In this document: positions 33,704 through 43,267 of the stretch, piece by piece
How the letters are laid out: each line of letters starts with the position of its first letter
Position numbering within the stretch: the stretch's first letter is position 1
NCBI GenBank assembly: GCA_013400115.1
Contig: VXBP01008211.1
Location: 62,001 to 126,000, forward strand
Length of the DNA stretch: 64,000 nucleotides
Direction of reading: 5' to 3'
Source of the DNA: Rhinopomastus cyanomelas
Taxonomy: Eukaryota; Chordata; Aves; Bucerotiformes; Rhinopomastidae
Program-made: the position numbers and the translations under genes
Notes under the pieces: model-generated
What the model was told of the DNA's origin: nothing
Seen by the model: the letters and a program-made list of their open reading frames with translations, nothing else
Databases searched by the model: none

Positions 33704-33856
33704 AGGGAGGTGGTTGAGTCGCCATCCCTGGATGTGTTTAAAGATCATTTGGATGAGGTGTTGAGGGATGTGGTTTAGGGGTGGACTTGTACAGTAGGAT
33801 AGAAGGTTGGACTGGATGACCCCAGGGGTCTTTTCCAACCAGAGTGATTCTGTGAT
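33704..33856 (+). mobile_element. Older CR1 family, 3' end
   Basis: CAGGGAGGTGGTTGAGTCGC, GATGTGTTTAAAGATCATTT, GTTGGACTGGATGACCCCAG and CCAACCAGAGTGATTCTGTG. Closely similar to the copy at 48189. Confidence 0.9.
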
Positions 33857-35679
33857 TTATATGTTGTTAGTTCTGTGTCTGATGCAAAAGATGATGCAAA
33901 ACACTGTCATCATTGGAGCACTTTTAAAGACAGTATACAATTTTTTCTCACATTTAGTATTTGTGATATTTATAGGATAGGTTAAGAAAAAGGTCTAAAA
34001 ATGACTTCTCAATACAAGTGCTTTGCAGTAACGTATGTCCCTCTGTTATCTACTTTATATAACTCCTTTGTCCAAGATGCTTAACTCATTCTATAGAAGA
34101 TTAACCTACTGTAAGATTTTAAACTTGAACTCTCAGTACATCTTTGCCAGCATGTATTATTAAAAAAAAAAAAAGAGCATAACCACTTCCTAATCTACTG
34201 TTGGACATAACATTGGAGTGAGGGCAACAACGCAAACCCCGCTTGCACTTGACTTCTTGGGGTCAGTGATCAAGATAATGACAAAACTCACTGCCGTGTC
34301 ACAAACACTGACTTACCTACTGCAAAGGCTGTAAAGTGATTTGGTAACAACTCCATTGTGTATTTAGGTTCAGTTTCACATTGGTTTCCACCCAGTGGTC
34401 TGGCCCAAAGACAAGGTTAAGAAAAATGCAAGAGAAGCCTACGCTGCGTGTTTGATCTTATAAAAATTCATGAATATTGTTTCCACATGCTTTCTTCACA
34501 CACAGAAAGGAATCTAAATACCATCTGTGCAAGATAGTCTAATTAGAGGATTAGGACCACAGAAGTTCTGCTCGCCGACGTGCTCAAGCGCCCGGTCCCT
34601 CGGCCGCTTGAGAGGAAACCTAAGGGAAGGAAAGGGACAGCAGCACCTTCCTGGATCCAGCGCAGAGCTGGAGTTAACTACCCTCACAGAATGTAGTTGT
34701 CCAGCTCTACCCAAGGGATTTGGCATTTTCTTCCCTTGATGTATAAAGCCTGGCCCAGCACAAGGCTTGTGAATAAACTTGGCACCAGATGAATCACATT
34801 TTAATAAGTTCAAATGATATTCTACAACCGACCGGTATTTAATCGTTGCAGCGTACTACTGGGACCAATTTTTCAGGATTTGGCACCAACAATAGAAAAC
34901 TAAATGATAAAAGCACATTAGTTCTTCAACAAAACAAATGAGGTATAAACACAAGTAACGGCTGCACTGAATTTATGACAGGAGTCTTGACTACTCCCAA
35001 ACCCAAAGACCCATTTGGAACCACCTAACTCTAGGAATGGAAGTGATAAATGTGGAAAGCAATCTTCGACTAAAAGAGAGTCGCTAACTAATGTGTTTCA
35101 CCACCAATTTGAAGCCATTTGCCACGGCACTTTGCTTAATCAGGGGGTAATTTATGAATGCTAGCAACAACACGCAATGAAAAGCCTTAAAGGAAAAATC
35201 AGATCTCTGCATTTGGAACAGGCACTCTGACAAGTTTCAACAGCTTAGATCATATCCAGCAATTTGACAGAAGGCTGTAGAGCTCACCAATGAACCCACT
35301 CCGAAATATGTATTGGAACCCTCTCTCCGCTCTTTGGCTCACCGAAAGCTCACGAACAGATGGGTTCTATCTGCTTGACATTTAATAAATTATTTCTTTA
35401 GAAAAGGTTTTTAACCATTTTTGTAGTGGCTGCTGATAGTTCACTTTGACTAGCGCAAAAACACGTGAGCCTGGTCCTGGAACACGGTTATGCGACCGGC
35501 CTGCTTCTTGGCTGAGTACACACACACGTCCTTTCAGACCACAGATCTCCAGCAGTGGCAGATAACATCTTCTAGGCTAAAGCAGTCAGATTACCTTAGA
35601 GAGAGCAGTTTGCATTTCCAGACTGCAAAAACATGCAGTGCAGTGCCCACTGCTATCCCAACCTCACAGCTGTAAGAAC
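33857..35679. other. Long unique stretch with CpG hairpin and LTR-like signals
   Basis: About 1.8 kb. It contains a run of 12-13 A residues near 34161-34174 and the GC-rich module described separately at 34573-34790. The remainder is AT-rich and unrecognised. Confidence 0.5.
34573..34790 (+). other. CpG-dense hairpin with downstream TATAAAG and AATAAA; possible LTR remnant
   Basis: Seven CpG fall within 34573-34606. CTCAAGCG (34583-34590) and CGCTTGAG (34605-34612) are perfect 8-base inverted arms around a 14-base loop. About 130 bases on come TATAAAG (34742-34748) and AATAAA (34772-34777), the spacing of a compact promoter and poly(A) signal as in a retroviral LTR. I recognise no LTR family, so this is a suggestion from signals alone. 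Confidence 0.25.
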
Positions 35680-36318
35680 CACAGGAACACAGAATAATCG
35701 TGGTTGGAAAGAACCACTAGGATCACCAAGTCCAACCATCCCCACAACAACAACAACAAGCAACAACCCCCCCCAAACAACAAACACACCTCCCAAAACA
35801 ACCCCAAACCACTAAATCCCTCAATACCTAAACAACTAACACAAACTAACTCACTCCATACCTTCCACTATAGCAGGTCATGAAGCATCATGTCCACACC
35901 TTTCCTGAATAGCTCCAGGGATGGTGCCTCAACCCCTTCCCTGGGAAGGCCGTTCCAGTGCCTCATCACTTTCTATAAAGAATTTCTTCCTGATATCCAA
36001 TGCAAACCTCCCCTGCCTCAACTTCTGACCATTTTCCCAGGGTTTGTCATTAGTTACTAAGGAGAAGAGGACAACACCCACCTCTCTACAACCTCCTTTC
36101 AGGTAGTTGTAGAGAGCAATGAGGTCCCCCCCGCAACCTCCTCTTCTCCAAACTAAACCTGCCCAGCTCCCTCAGCATCTCCTCACACGACTCGTTCTCT
36201 AAACCCTTCACAAGCTGGGTAGCTCCAGACACCTTCCAGTATCTCAATGTCCCTCCCACAGCGAGGGGCCCAGAACTGACGTCAGTACTCAAGGTGAGGC
36301 CTCACAAGGGCACCATAA
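35680..36318 (-). mobile_element. Older CR1 family, 640-bp copy with internal A/C-rich expansion
   Basis: Antisense order: ACAGAATAATCGTGGTTGGA, AGGATCACCAAGTCCAACCA, CTTCCCTGGGAAGGCCGTTC, AGAATTTCTTCCTGATATCC, CTCTTCTCCAAACTAAACCT and GGCCCAGAACTGACGTCAGT. The minus frame at 36086-36292 holds LVKGLENESCEEMLRELGRF and SLEKRRLRGG, the ORF2 C-terminal motif. It is interrupted by the A/C-rich stretch at 35738-35818. Confidence 0.9.
35738..35818. repeat. A/C-rich low-complexity tract inside CR1
   Basis: (ACA)n-like units followed by a C run and AAACAACAAACACACC. The strand is nearly free of G and T for about 80 bases. It appears to have expanded from the ACCATCCCC segment of the CR1 tail. Confidence 0.9.
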
Positions 36319-36937
36319 CTTCCTTCTCCAGGAGACTCACAGCAGCATTGCCAGGGCCAGATCAGGTCCTCACCGGTGCCCAGATACAGCACAAGCACCT
36401 TTCAGAAGCACTACCTCATAGTAAAGATGATCCATGTTGTGCAACAGTCAAGCTCACCGACGTACTCGATCAGTAATCCTGGAGACACTCAACGTGATTG
36501 CATCACTGAAGAGCATTTTGGGTTTGCAGTGTTAGTCCTGTTTAGTCTAGCCCTGCTCTGGAGGAGCACACACTGTTTACAAGTGGTTTGGTAAGATGCA
36601 GCTGGCCATCCAGAAGAAAAACCAAATCCAGAAACGTTACTTATTTAGCTACTTAAGATGGATTTTAGAGTACATTGGGAAAAAAAAAATCCAGGGCTCG
36701 ACTAGCGTTCCTGAAATACTTGTTCTGATTAAAATTTCAGTAAATGAAGCAAAAGCAGTACTTTATTCAAGTAAATATTCGGGAACCAGCCAAGCCAGAA
36801 CAGATGGGCTTCTCCTAGCGTAATGATTCTCAATCTTCCAGATGATGTACACCAATACCAGAGGACCAGGAGACCAACAATTCCACACCCACATTCCTCT
36901 GTGTGAGCAGTTGCCTCCAAGTGTTCAGAGCTCTCAC
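36319..36937. other. Unique non-coding stretch
   Basis: Nothing recognised beyond a run of nine A residues near 36680. Confidence 0.5.
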
Positions 36938-37265
36938 TTGGCTCTGCTCAGTGGCATCTAAATCATTGGACAAGGGGTAATAAAGCTGGAACATAGGAGG
37001 TTCCACATCAATATGAGAAGGAACTTCTTCACAGTGAGGGTGATGGGGCACTGGAAGGGGCTGCCCAGGGGGGTTGTGGAGACTCCTTCTCTGGAGATGT
37101 TTTAAACCCACCTGGATGTGTTCCTGTGCAACTGGAGCTAGGGGATTCTGCTGTGGCAGGGGGATTGGACTGGATGATCTTCTGAGGTCCCTTCCAATCT
37201 CTAAAGTTCTGTGATTCTGTGAAGTCTTCAAAGGTCCCTTCCAACCCTTAAAGTTACATAACTCT
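36938..37265 (+). mobile_element. CR1 young subfamily with a second, partial 3' tail
   Basis: Starts TTGGCTCTGCTCAGTGGCAT, runs through AGAAGGAACTTCTTCACAGT and ACTGGAAGGGGCTGCCCAGG, keeps the stop (GAGCTAGGGG) and ends TTCTGTGATTCTGTGA at about 37222. A 44-base near copy of the terminal segment follows at once (TCTTCAAAGGTCCCTTCCAA, CCCTTAAAGTTACATAACTC). Copy and tail together look like a 3'-end duplication or template jump. Confidence 0.88.
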
Positions 37266-38399
37266 GTTAGTGACTAGTACTGCCCCTCCCATTGTGGGCA
37301 CTGGAGTGTCTTCTCAGATACTGGATTCCTCAATGAACCCACATTGTCAACAGATGTAAGGGTGCTGCTCACTCGGCTTATGAACGGGTGCCAAGAGAGA
37401 TTTGCTGCTCCAGGCTGCGGAACACTAATCCCAGCAAAGGCAACGTTTACTTGCTCATCCACCAGCTGAAGGAAATTCTGATGGCACGGTTATACGCACC
37501 ACTAGGAGATAGCCTTGGGAAAGCCAGAGCTCTGCTGGAATGCTCTTTCAAGTCCATATTACCTACAGGGTGTTCACCTCAGAAACATCACCCACCCTTT
37601 ACAAGATACTGCTGTTTGCTCTTCAAATGTTTACACAGAGCAGTGGTAGCCACAGTGTCTATAGACATTTAAAGTCAAGGACACCAAGCTAGCCAGTGTG
37701 GGCAATAAACTAAGATGAAGCGCAGGCTACAGTACCTTCTTCCTCAAGCCCTAAGCTACAGGAAAGACAGCAGTTTTTCAGCAGAATGTCTTTCAGGATG
37801 ATTGCTATTTGCTGTTTTGCCTACTGTATCACATACCTTCCTCATCTACATCAAAATTAAATTCTAGCAGCTACTCGAAAGAGCCAGCACACCGATGCTT
37901 AAGATTTTTTAAAACCCAGGGCACCTCAGCTATTTGCAACGTGGTTTTGGTTGGACAGAGTCAGCAGCAGAGGAAACAAAGATCAAGAACTTACTGCAAG
38001 CTCAAAAATAAAACGTGTATGAAGGAAGCTGCAAAATGATCTTTCAAATAGTAGAAGTACTTCACTTGAGAAAGAACTTATCTCCAGCAACACTCATTCC
38101 TCTTATGCTGATAAAAGCATTACTGCCAGTGGGCTTATTCAAGCACCACATCGTAAGCCAGGCAACATTAAAAAGTTTATCAGCTCTGGGCTTAGCTGAG
38201 AAATCAAGAACTAAATATAGGAAGTTCTACACTCACTTTCTACTTTCTTCTCGTAGGCATGGATTTTCTACACCCACGCTGCACGGTTCCTACACAGCGC
38301 ACGTATTTACACAACATCTAACCGTGCGATATACAACTGGTACAATACTTGGGTTCTGAGGGGTGTTTTGGTCCAGCTCTGACCTTCACTTTTGGCTTT
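37266..38399. other. Unique non-coding stretch
   Basis: About 1.1 kb without repeats. Frames at 37388-37672 (94 codons) and 38015-38359 (114 codons) show no motif I recognise. Confidence 0.45.
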
Positions 38400-38543
38400 T
38401 CACAGAATCACAAAAGATTAGGGATTGGAAGGGATCTTGAAAGGTCGTCTAGTCCAACCCCATCGCCACAGCAGCATCACCTAGATCAAGTCGCAGAGCA
38501 ACATGGCCAGGCAGGTTTTAGAAGGCTGCAGAGAAGGAGACTC
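38400..38543 (-). mobile_element. CR1 young subfamily, 3' end
   Basis: TCACAGAATCACAAAAGATT to GCTGCAGAGAAGGAGACTCA. It forms an inverted pair with the plus-strand copy 156 bases downstream. Confidence 0.89.
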
Positions 38544-38699
38544 AGTGGACATTTATAAAATGTGAAATAATTGACTAAAAACCTCAGAGCTCACATGTGG
38601 GAGGAAACAGAAGTTCTGTCTACAGTATAATTATGCAATACGAATCCTCAGTGTTGCCACAGAAAACTAATGCAATGTCTACTTGTAAATAAAGTACCC

Positions 38700-38970
38700 A
38701 GTGTCATCTAGTGATGGGACAAGGAGCAGTGGGTGTGAGCTGGAACACAGCAGGTTCCACATCAATCTGAGAAGGGACTTCTTCCCACTGAGGGTGACAG
38801 AGCACGGGGAGGGGCTGCCCAGGGGGGTTGTGGAGTCTCCTTCTCTGGTGACATTTAAAACCCACCCAGATACATGCCTGTGTGAGTTGGTCTAGGTGAT
38901 CCTGCTGCATTGAGGGGACTGGACTAGATGATCATTCGAGGTCCCTCCCGATCCCTAATGTTCTGTGATT
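38700..38970 (+). mobile_element. CR1 young subfamily, open ORF2 C-terminal frame to the stop
   Basis: The frame at 38701-38895 is unbroken: SSSDGTRSSGCELEHSRFHI, then VTEHGEGLPRGVVESPSLVT, then DTCLCELV and the TAG stop. TGCATTGAGGGGACTGG replaces TGTGGCAGGGGGATTGG in the 3' UTR. It ends TTCTGTGATT. Confidence 0.92.
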
Positions 38971-39606
38971 AGTTAACCCTGGTAGTCTCTGGACTTAATA
39001 TGAGAAAAATATAGTATCTCACTGACCTTGAAATACCTACTAACTCAAAGCAGAAGATGATTGAGAAACCTACAGGAAGTAATTTTCACCTCAACATGAT
39101 TACAAAACTTCAACATGATTAAAAGCTCCACAGAAGAGCTCCTGTTTATTTCAGTAGCTGCCACTGCTGTGTTGAGGGTCCTGAGACTTTGCACCCCTGG
39201 GAAAAATGGTGCCTGCGGCAGACCCCAGCAGGTTATTGAAGCAATGAAGCAGAGCAGTTTGTCCTAGTGTATGGCACCAATGAAGACATTTCATTAAGCT
39301 ACAAGGAGGGGGGGAAAAAGCCCCAACACAAACCCAGATTTTCCAAATCAGTAAGTTGGAAATTTTCTCCAGAGTTCCTCCAGAACAATACCTCAATTAA
39401 GCAAACTAATTTGACACTCTCTGTGTGACGAGAGTGGGAGAGCAGACACAGCCTCAGAAATCCTCGTGGTATTTAAGAATCCCACCCTCATTGTTCAGCA
39501 TAACTGAAAAGCAGCCAGGGAATGTTTCTGGATTGTCAAGGCACAAGAAAAGATGAGAAAATGCACTTTCCATACCCTGAAAACGTTTGCTCCTGATAAG
39601 TGCTTA
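38971..39606. other. Unique non-coding stretch
   Basis: A small direct repeat (CAACATGATTA twice, 22 bases apart) lies at about 39093-39121. Nothing else recognised. Confidence 0.5.
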
Positions 39607-39871
39607 ATCATAGAATCAAGAATTAAGAATGAATCTTAAAACGATGGAATGGCTTCGGTTGGAAGGGACCTTAGAGACCAGCAAGTTCCGCTGTCCCCTG
39701 CATGGGAAGGGACACCTCTCACTAGACCAGGTTGCCCAGAGCACTCCCAGCCTGCCCTTGCACTTCTCCTAGATGAAGAATTCACAAGCTCCCTGGGCAA
39801 CCTGTTCTAGTGCCTCACCATACTCACAGTGAGCAATGTCTTCCTAAGACCCAATCTAAATCGATCAGTTT
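39607..39871 (-). mobile_element. Older CR1 family, 3' end
   Basis: GGAATGGCTTCGGTTGGAAG, CACTAGACCAGGTTGCCCAG, CTCCCTGGGCAACCTGTTCT and AGACCCAATCTAAATCGATC. About 265 bases, diverged. The octamer end is interrupted (CATAGAATCAAGAATTAAGA). Confidence 0.88.
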
Positions 39872-40168
39872 CAGATACTTACTGGCCGGTTTAACTGCCA
39901 GTACGCCCGGAAGGGTTGAGAGCTAGCAGAAAACCTCCAGCATCTCTTGGTAGCCTAGCATCTTGAGTATTAGAATTGAAATAAATCTTACAATTAAAAC
40001 CCTTTAGAAGTCCCCTAGCACAAGAACTGATTTTAAATTCTAATTGTGGCTCATTATATCCATGCCAGGACCACTTCCCTGTGCCTTTCTAGTTAATTAT
40101 CTTCTTTTTCTTATTAGTTTTTGATCGACAACAAATCTACTTCTATCCTCAGCTTCTTTGGGATGTAG

Positions 40169-40245
40169 ATCACAGAATCACAGAACATTAGGGATTGGAA
40201 GGGACCTCGAAAGATCATCCAGTCCAAACCCCCTGCCACAGCAGT
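40169..40245 (-). mobile_element. CR1 young subfamily, 3' tail
   Basis: ATCACAGAATCACAGAACAT to CCCCCTGCCACAGCAG, a near-consensus tail with a double octamer. Confidence 0.9.
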
Positions 40246-41112
40246 CTCTAAAACAACTATGCCTCACCTTAGAAGAAGTATAAAACATTTTAAAGCAATC
40301 TGGAGAAGTCCTGAAGTTCCTTAGGAGGCACTAGCTAATCTGAAAGGAGGACCCAGACCTTCTCAGGGTTCAACCACCCCACAAGTCTGCCTTTGCTTTT
40401 CAAATTTATGGAGAGACCAAGAGAAAGCAGGACAGTTAGTCAGTTCTATGCATCTGGGAAGGCAGCTATTTAAATGCTTTATCAACAGTTTGGAAGAGAC
40501 TTCTCTTTGAAAGCTAAGTTCCCACCACTTCCTTTGTGGTTCCACTCAAACAGTGGGCAAGGCTTTAATTCAAACCAGTCAGGCAGATTCGGAGTATGCG
40601 CTCTGTTTGTTGTTTTAAATTGTTGAATATCAATTACCTTATTATTTTGTGATTAGCATGAAACATATGCATCTATGTCTTGTGGCTTTTGGCAGCGATT
40701 TAAAAAAAATCCAGCAACTTTGCATATGGCTGTAAAACAGCATGTTTCCAGGCATTTTTAGCGCTGACTAGAGCCATTCTCAATCTGCTCACCAGCATGA
40801 AGTTAATTAGGAGAGGCATGAAGCTTATGGCTGGGTGCAGAAATCAGCAATGGAGCAAAATTATCCTTCCTTTGGCTTCAGCCAGAAACTGCCACTGTGT
40901 CTACATGAGTTTTTTTAATGCTTTCACCGTTAAGTATTGATTTAAGCTTTAGCTTCGTACCGTCTTCAATTGTCTAAATCCTTCAGCGAAGGCAACTCGA
41001 TGAGCATGTGAAAGTGGAAAGAGCTAATAATGTAGAGCTCGAGGAGGTACTGCAGCTACTAGTTTGTGCAAAATCCAGCTTCAGGCACAGACCTCGGATT
41101 CCTTTATAAACA
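40246..41112. other. Unique stretch, part possibly conserved non-coding
   Basis: The part at about 40640-41050 is AT-rich and complex (GCATGAAACATATGCATC, TTTGCATATGGC, GTTAATTAGGAG), with octamer- and homeobox-like motifs and no repeat. It may be a conserved regulatory element; I cannot test conservation here. Confidence 0.35.
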
Positions 41113-41569
41113 GATCACAGAATCACAGAACAGTAGGGATTGCAATGGACCTCGAAAGATCATCCAGCCCAATCCCACCACCGCAGCAGGATCACCTAGA
41201 CCACAGACCACGTCGCATGGGAACATATCCAGGGGGGTTTGAAACATCTCCAGAGAAGCAGCCCCTTCCAGTGCTCTGGCACCCTCCCGTGAAGAAGTTC
41301 CTTCTCATATTGATGTGGAACCTCCTCTGTTCCAGCTCACACCCATTGCTCCTTGTCCTATCACTAGATGCCACTGAGCAGAGCCTGGCTCCATCCTCCT
41401 GACTCCCACCCTTCACATGTTTATAAACATTATTGAGGTCACCCCCCAGTCTCCTTTTCTCCAACCTAAAGTGACACAGCTCCTTTCTTAGTAGGTATTT
41501 TACTCCCTTCATCATCTTTGTGGCTCTGCGCTGGACTCTCTCCAGCAGTTGTGTCCTCCTTGAGCTGAG
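41113..41569 (-). mobile_element. CR1 young subfamily, long ORF2 C-terminal copy
   Basis: 457 bases. Its minus-strand frame at 41192-41515 reads MMKGVKYLLRKELCHFRLEK, RRLGGDLNNVYKHVKGGSQE and SDRTRSNGCELEQRRFHINM. Upstream lies the antisense of the segment preceding MMKGVKY (TGGCTCTGCGCTGGACTCTC). A deletion joins GAGAAG to CAGCCCC, removing GGAGACTCCACAACCCCCCT or similar. Its 5' end abuts another CR1 on the opposite strand. Confidence 0.92.
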
Positions 41570-41581
41570 GGATCATTTCTG

Positions 41582-41630
41582 ACGATCTTTCAAGGTTCCT
41601 TCCAATCTCTAATGTCCTGCACTTCTGTGA
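41582..41630 (+). mobile_element. CR1 young subfamily, 49-base tail
   Basis: ACGATCTTTCAAGGTTCCTT to CCTGCACTTCTGTGA. It lies head-to-head with the preceding minus-strand copy, separated by about a dozen bases. Confidence 0.82.
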
Positions 41631-42498
41631 CCATTTTATTCTCAGAATGCCAAACCAAACTGGTGCTGAAATGCACAGACTGGGGCATCCATGGAACAGG
41701 CAGTGTCCCTGCACAATTCACAAGAGTTCTGTATCATGAGAGTCCACACAAGTGGGGAGAAAGAGCAAAAAAACCATTTGTATTTTCCTGCAATAATGAG
41801 ATCACAGATAAAGCAGAGGAACATAAAACCTGTCTCCTCAAGCAAGAGATTCCATTACTTATGAGAGAGTAGATCAGGGATTTCTCAGGCAAGAGGACAC
41901 ATCAAAACCCAACCCAACCAAACAAAAAACAGTCTAGGAAGGGATGAAATTCAAACACTTTTGTTTTTCTTTGTTGTGCAAACTAAGGATGAATTTCCTT
42001 GTCTAGGTCACCTTCCACAGTGAAAGAACCCCTCAGCTATATAATCTGGTATTCATTACCCCTGCTTACGCCTTGAACTGCGTGCATGCATTAGCTTTTC
42101 AGTTCAGAGATGCCTGCTTTTGAAATTAGTCCCAAACAACCTCACTCACTGTAGTTCAGTTTGCACCACACCGCAGTCCTGCAGTGTGTGAACTAGACTC
42201 CCTTCAGGCAAAGCTAAGACAGAAGACAGGGTGGTCCTGGAGAGAAGCTAGTATCATTCAAGCTGAGAATCTGGACCAGACGTAGTTTAAATTAAAAGCT
42301 CTAAAGCCCATAAGCAGCTGATATTGGGGCTTTACCACAAACTTTTCCAATCTGCTCCTACTACACTGTAGAATTTGTCAACACCAATATAATCAGAGTC
42401 CTGCTAAGTGTCCTTTGGCAGAGTTTAACCAAAGGCCGTTCAATCTCATATCCTGGGAAGTTCTCATCAAGAAAACCACATTGGCTAGGTGCAAGAGG
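41631..42498. other. Unique non-coding stretch
   Basis: A/C-rich scrap at 41903-41935 (CCCAACCCAACCAAAC). Otherwise nothing recognised. Confidence 0.5.
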
Positions 42499-42681
42499 AC
42501 ACAGAATCACAGAACATTAGGGATTAGAAGGGACCTCAAAAGATCATCCACTCCAATCCCTCTGCCACAGCAGGATCACTTAGATCAAGTTACACAGGAA
42601 CATGTCCAGGTGGGTTTTAAATGTCTCCAGAGAAGGAGACTCCACAAGCCTCCTGGGCAGCCCCTTCCAGGGCTCTGTGAT
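42499..42681 (-). mobile_element. CR1 young subfamily, 3' end
   Basis: CACAGAATCACAGAACATTA to CAGCCCCTTCCAGGGCTCTG, close to consensus. Confidence 0.9.
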
Positions 42682-43209
42682 GAACAGTACACACTCTCTT
42701 TTGGAATGTGGACTCCAAGTGATGCAGACTGCAAAATACCTAGAGCCAGGAGATGCAAGCTGCAGCGCCAAACTCCCAAAGCCAAATCTACTCAGTACGT
42801 TGCCGCTTCTTGCATCAAGTGCCACCAGCGCACTTACAAGTGACGAACCAGACACTCTGAAGCTAGACACAAGTTCAGACACAACCATCAGCTATTTCAA
42901 AACGTGGTAATTATAGCATTCCATCGCTTTAAATTGATACTAAACCATAATTAAGAGCATTAACATTTTGATAGATAAATAGAAAAGATTATTGTTTTAA
43001 TGAGCACATCAATCAAACGGTGGTGTGCCTCATCTCGGCTTCTCTTCTCCTCTGCCTGGAAGGTGATTTAAAGACTCGCTCAAGGCATCACAACCAAAGA
43101 AAAACCTCTACCCACAAGTGGAAATTTGGCCAGTCCTATAAAATATTTAGGTTTCCAAAAGGGAGACAAGAGTCATCTATAGAACAGCAGCACTGAAGAT
43201 CTGAGAAGA
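42682..43209. other. Unique non-coding stretch
   Basis: Frames of about 100 codons on both strands extend from the CR1 copy into this stretch. They contain no known domain. Confidence 0.45.
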
Positions 43210-43267
43210 CAGGGGCATTGGACTAGATGATCTTTCGAGGTCCCTCCCCATCCCTCATGATTCTACA
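43210..43267 (+). mobile_element. CR1 young subfamily, tail variant ending GATTCTACA
   Basis: CAGGGGCATTGGACTAGATG to CCCCATCCCTCATGATTCTA. It shares the GATTCTA ending with the copies at 11870 and 61782. Confidence 0.8.

Noticed and set aside
40360..40385. GGTTCAACC-like tRNA B-box
   Set aside because: No matching A-box or cloverleaf arms could be found upstream.
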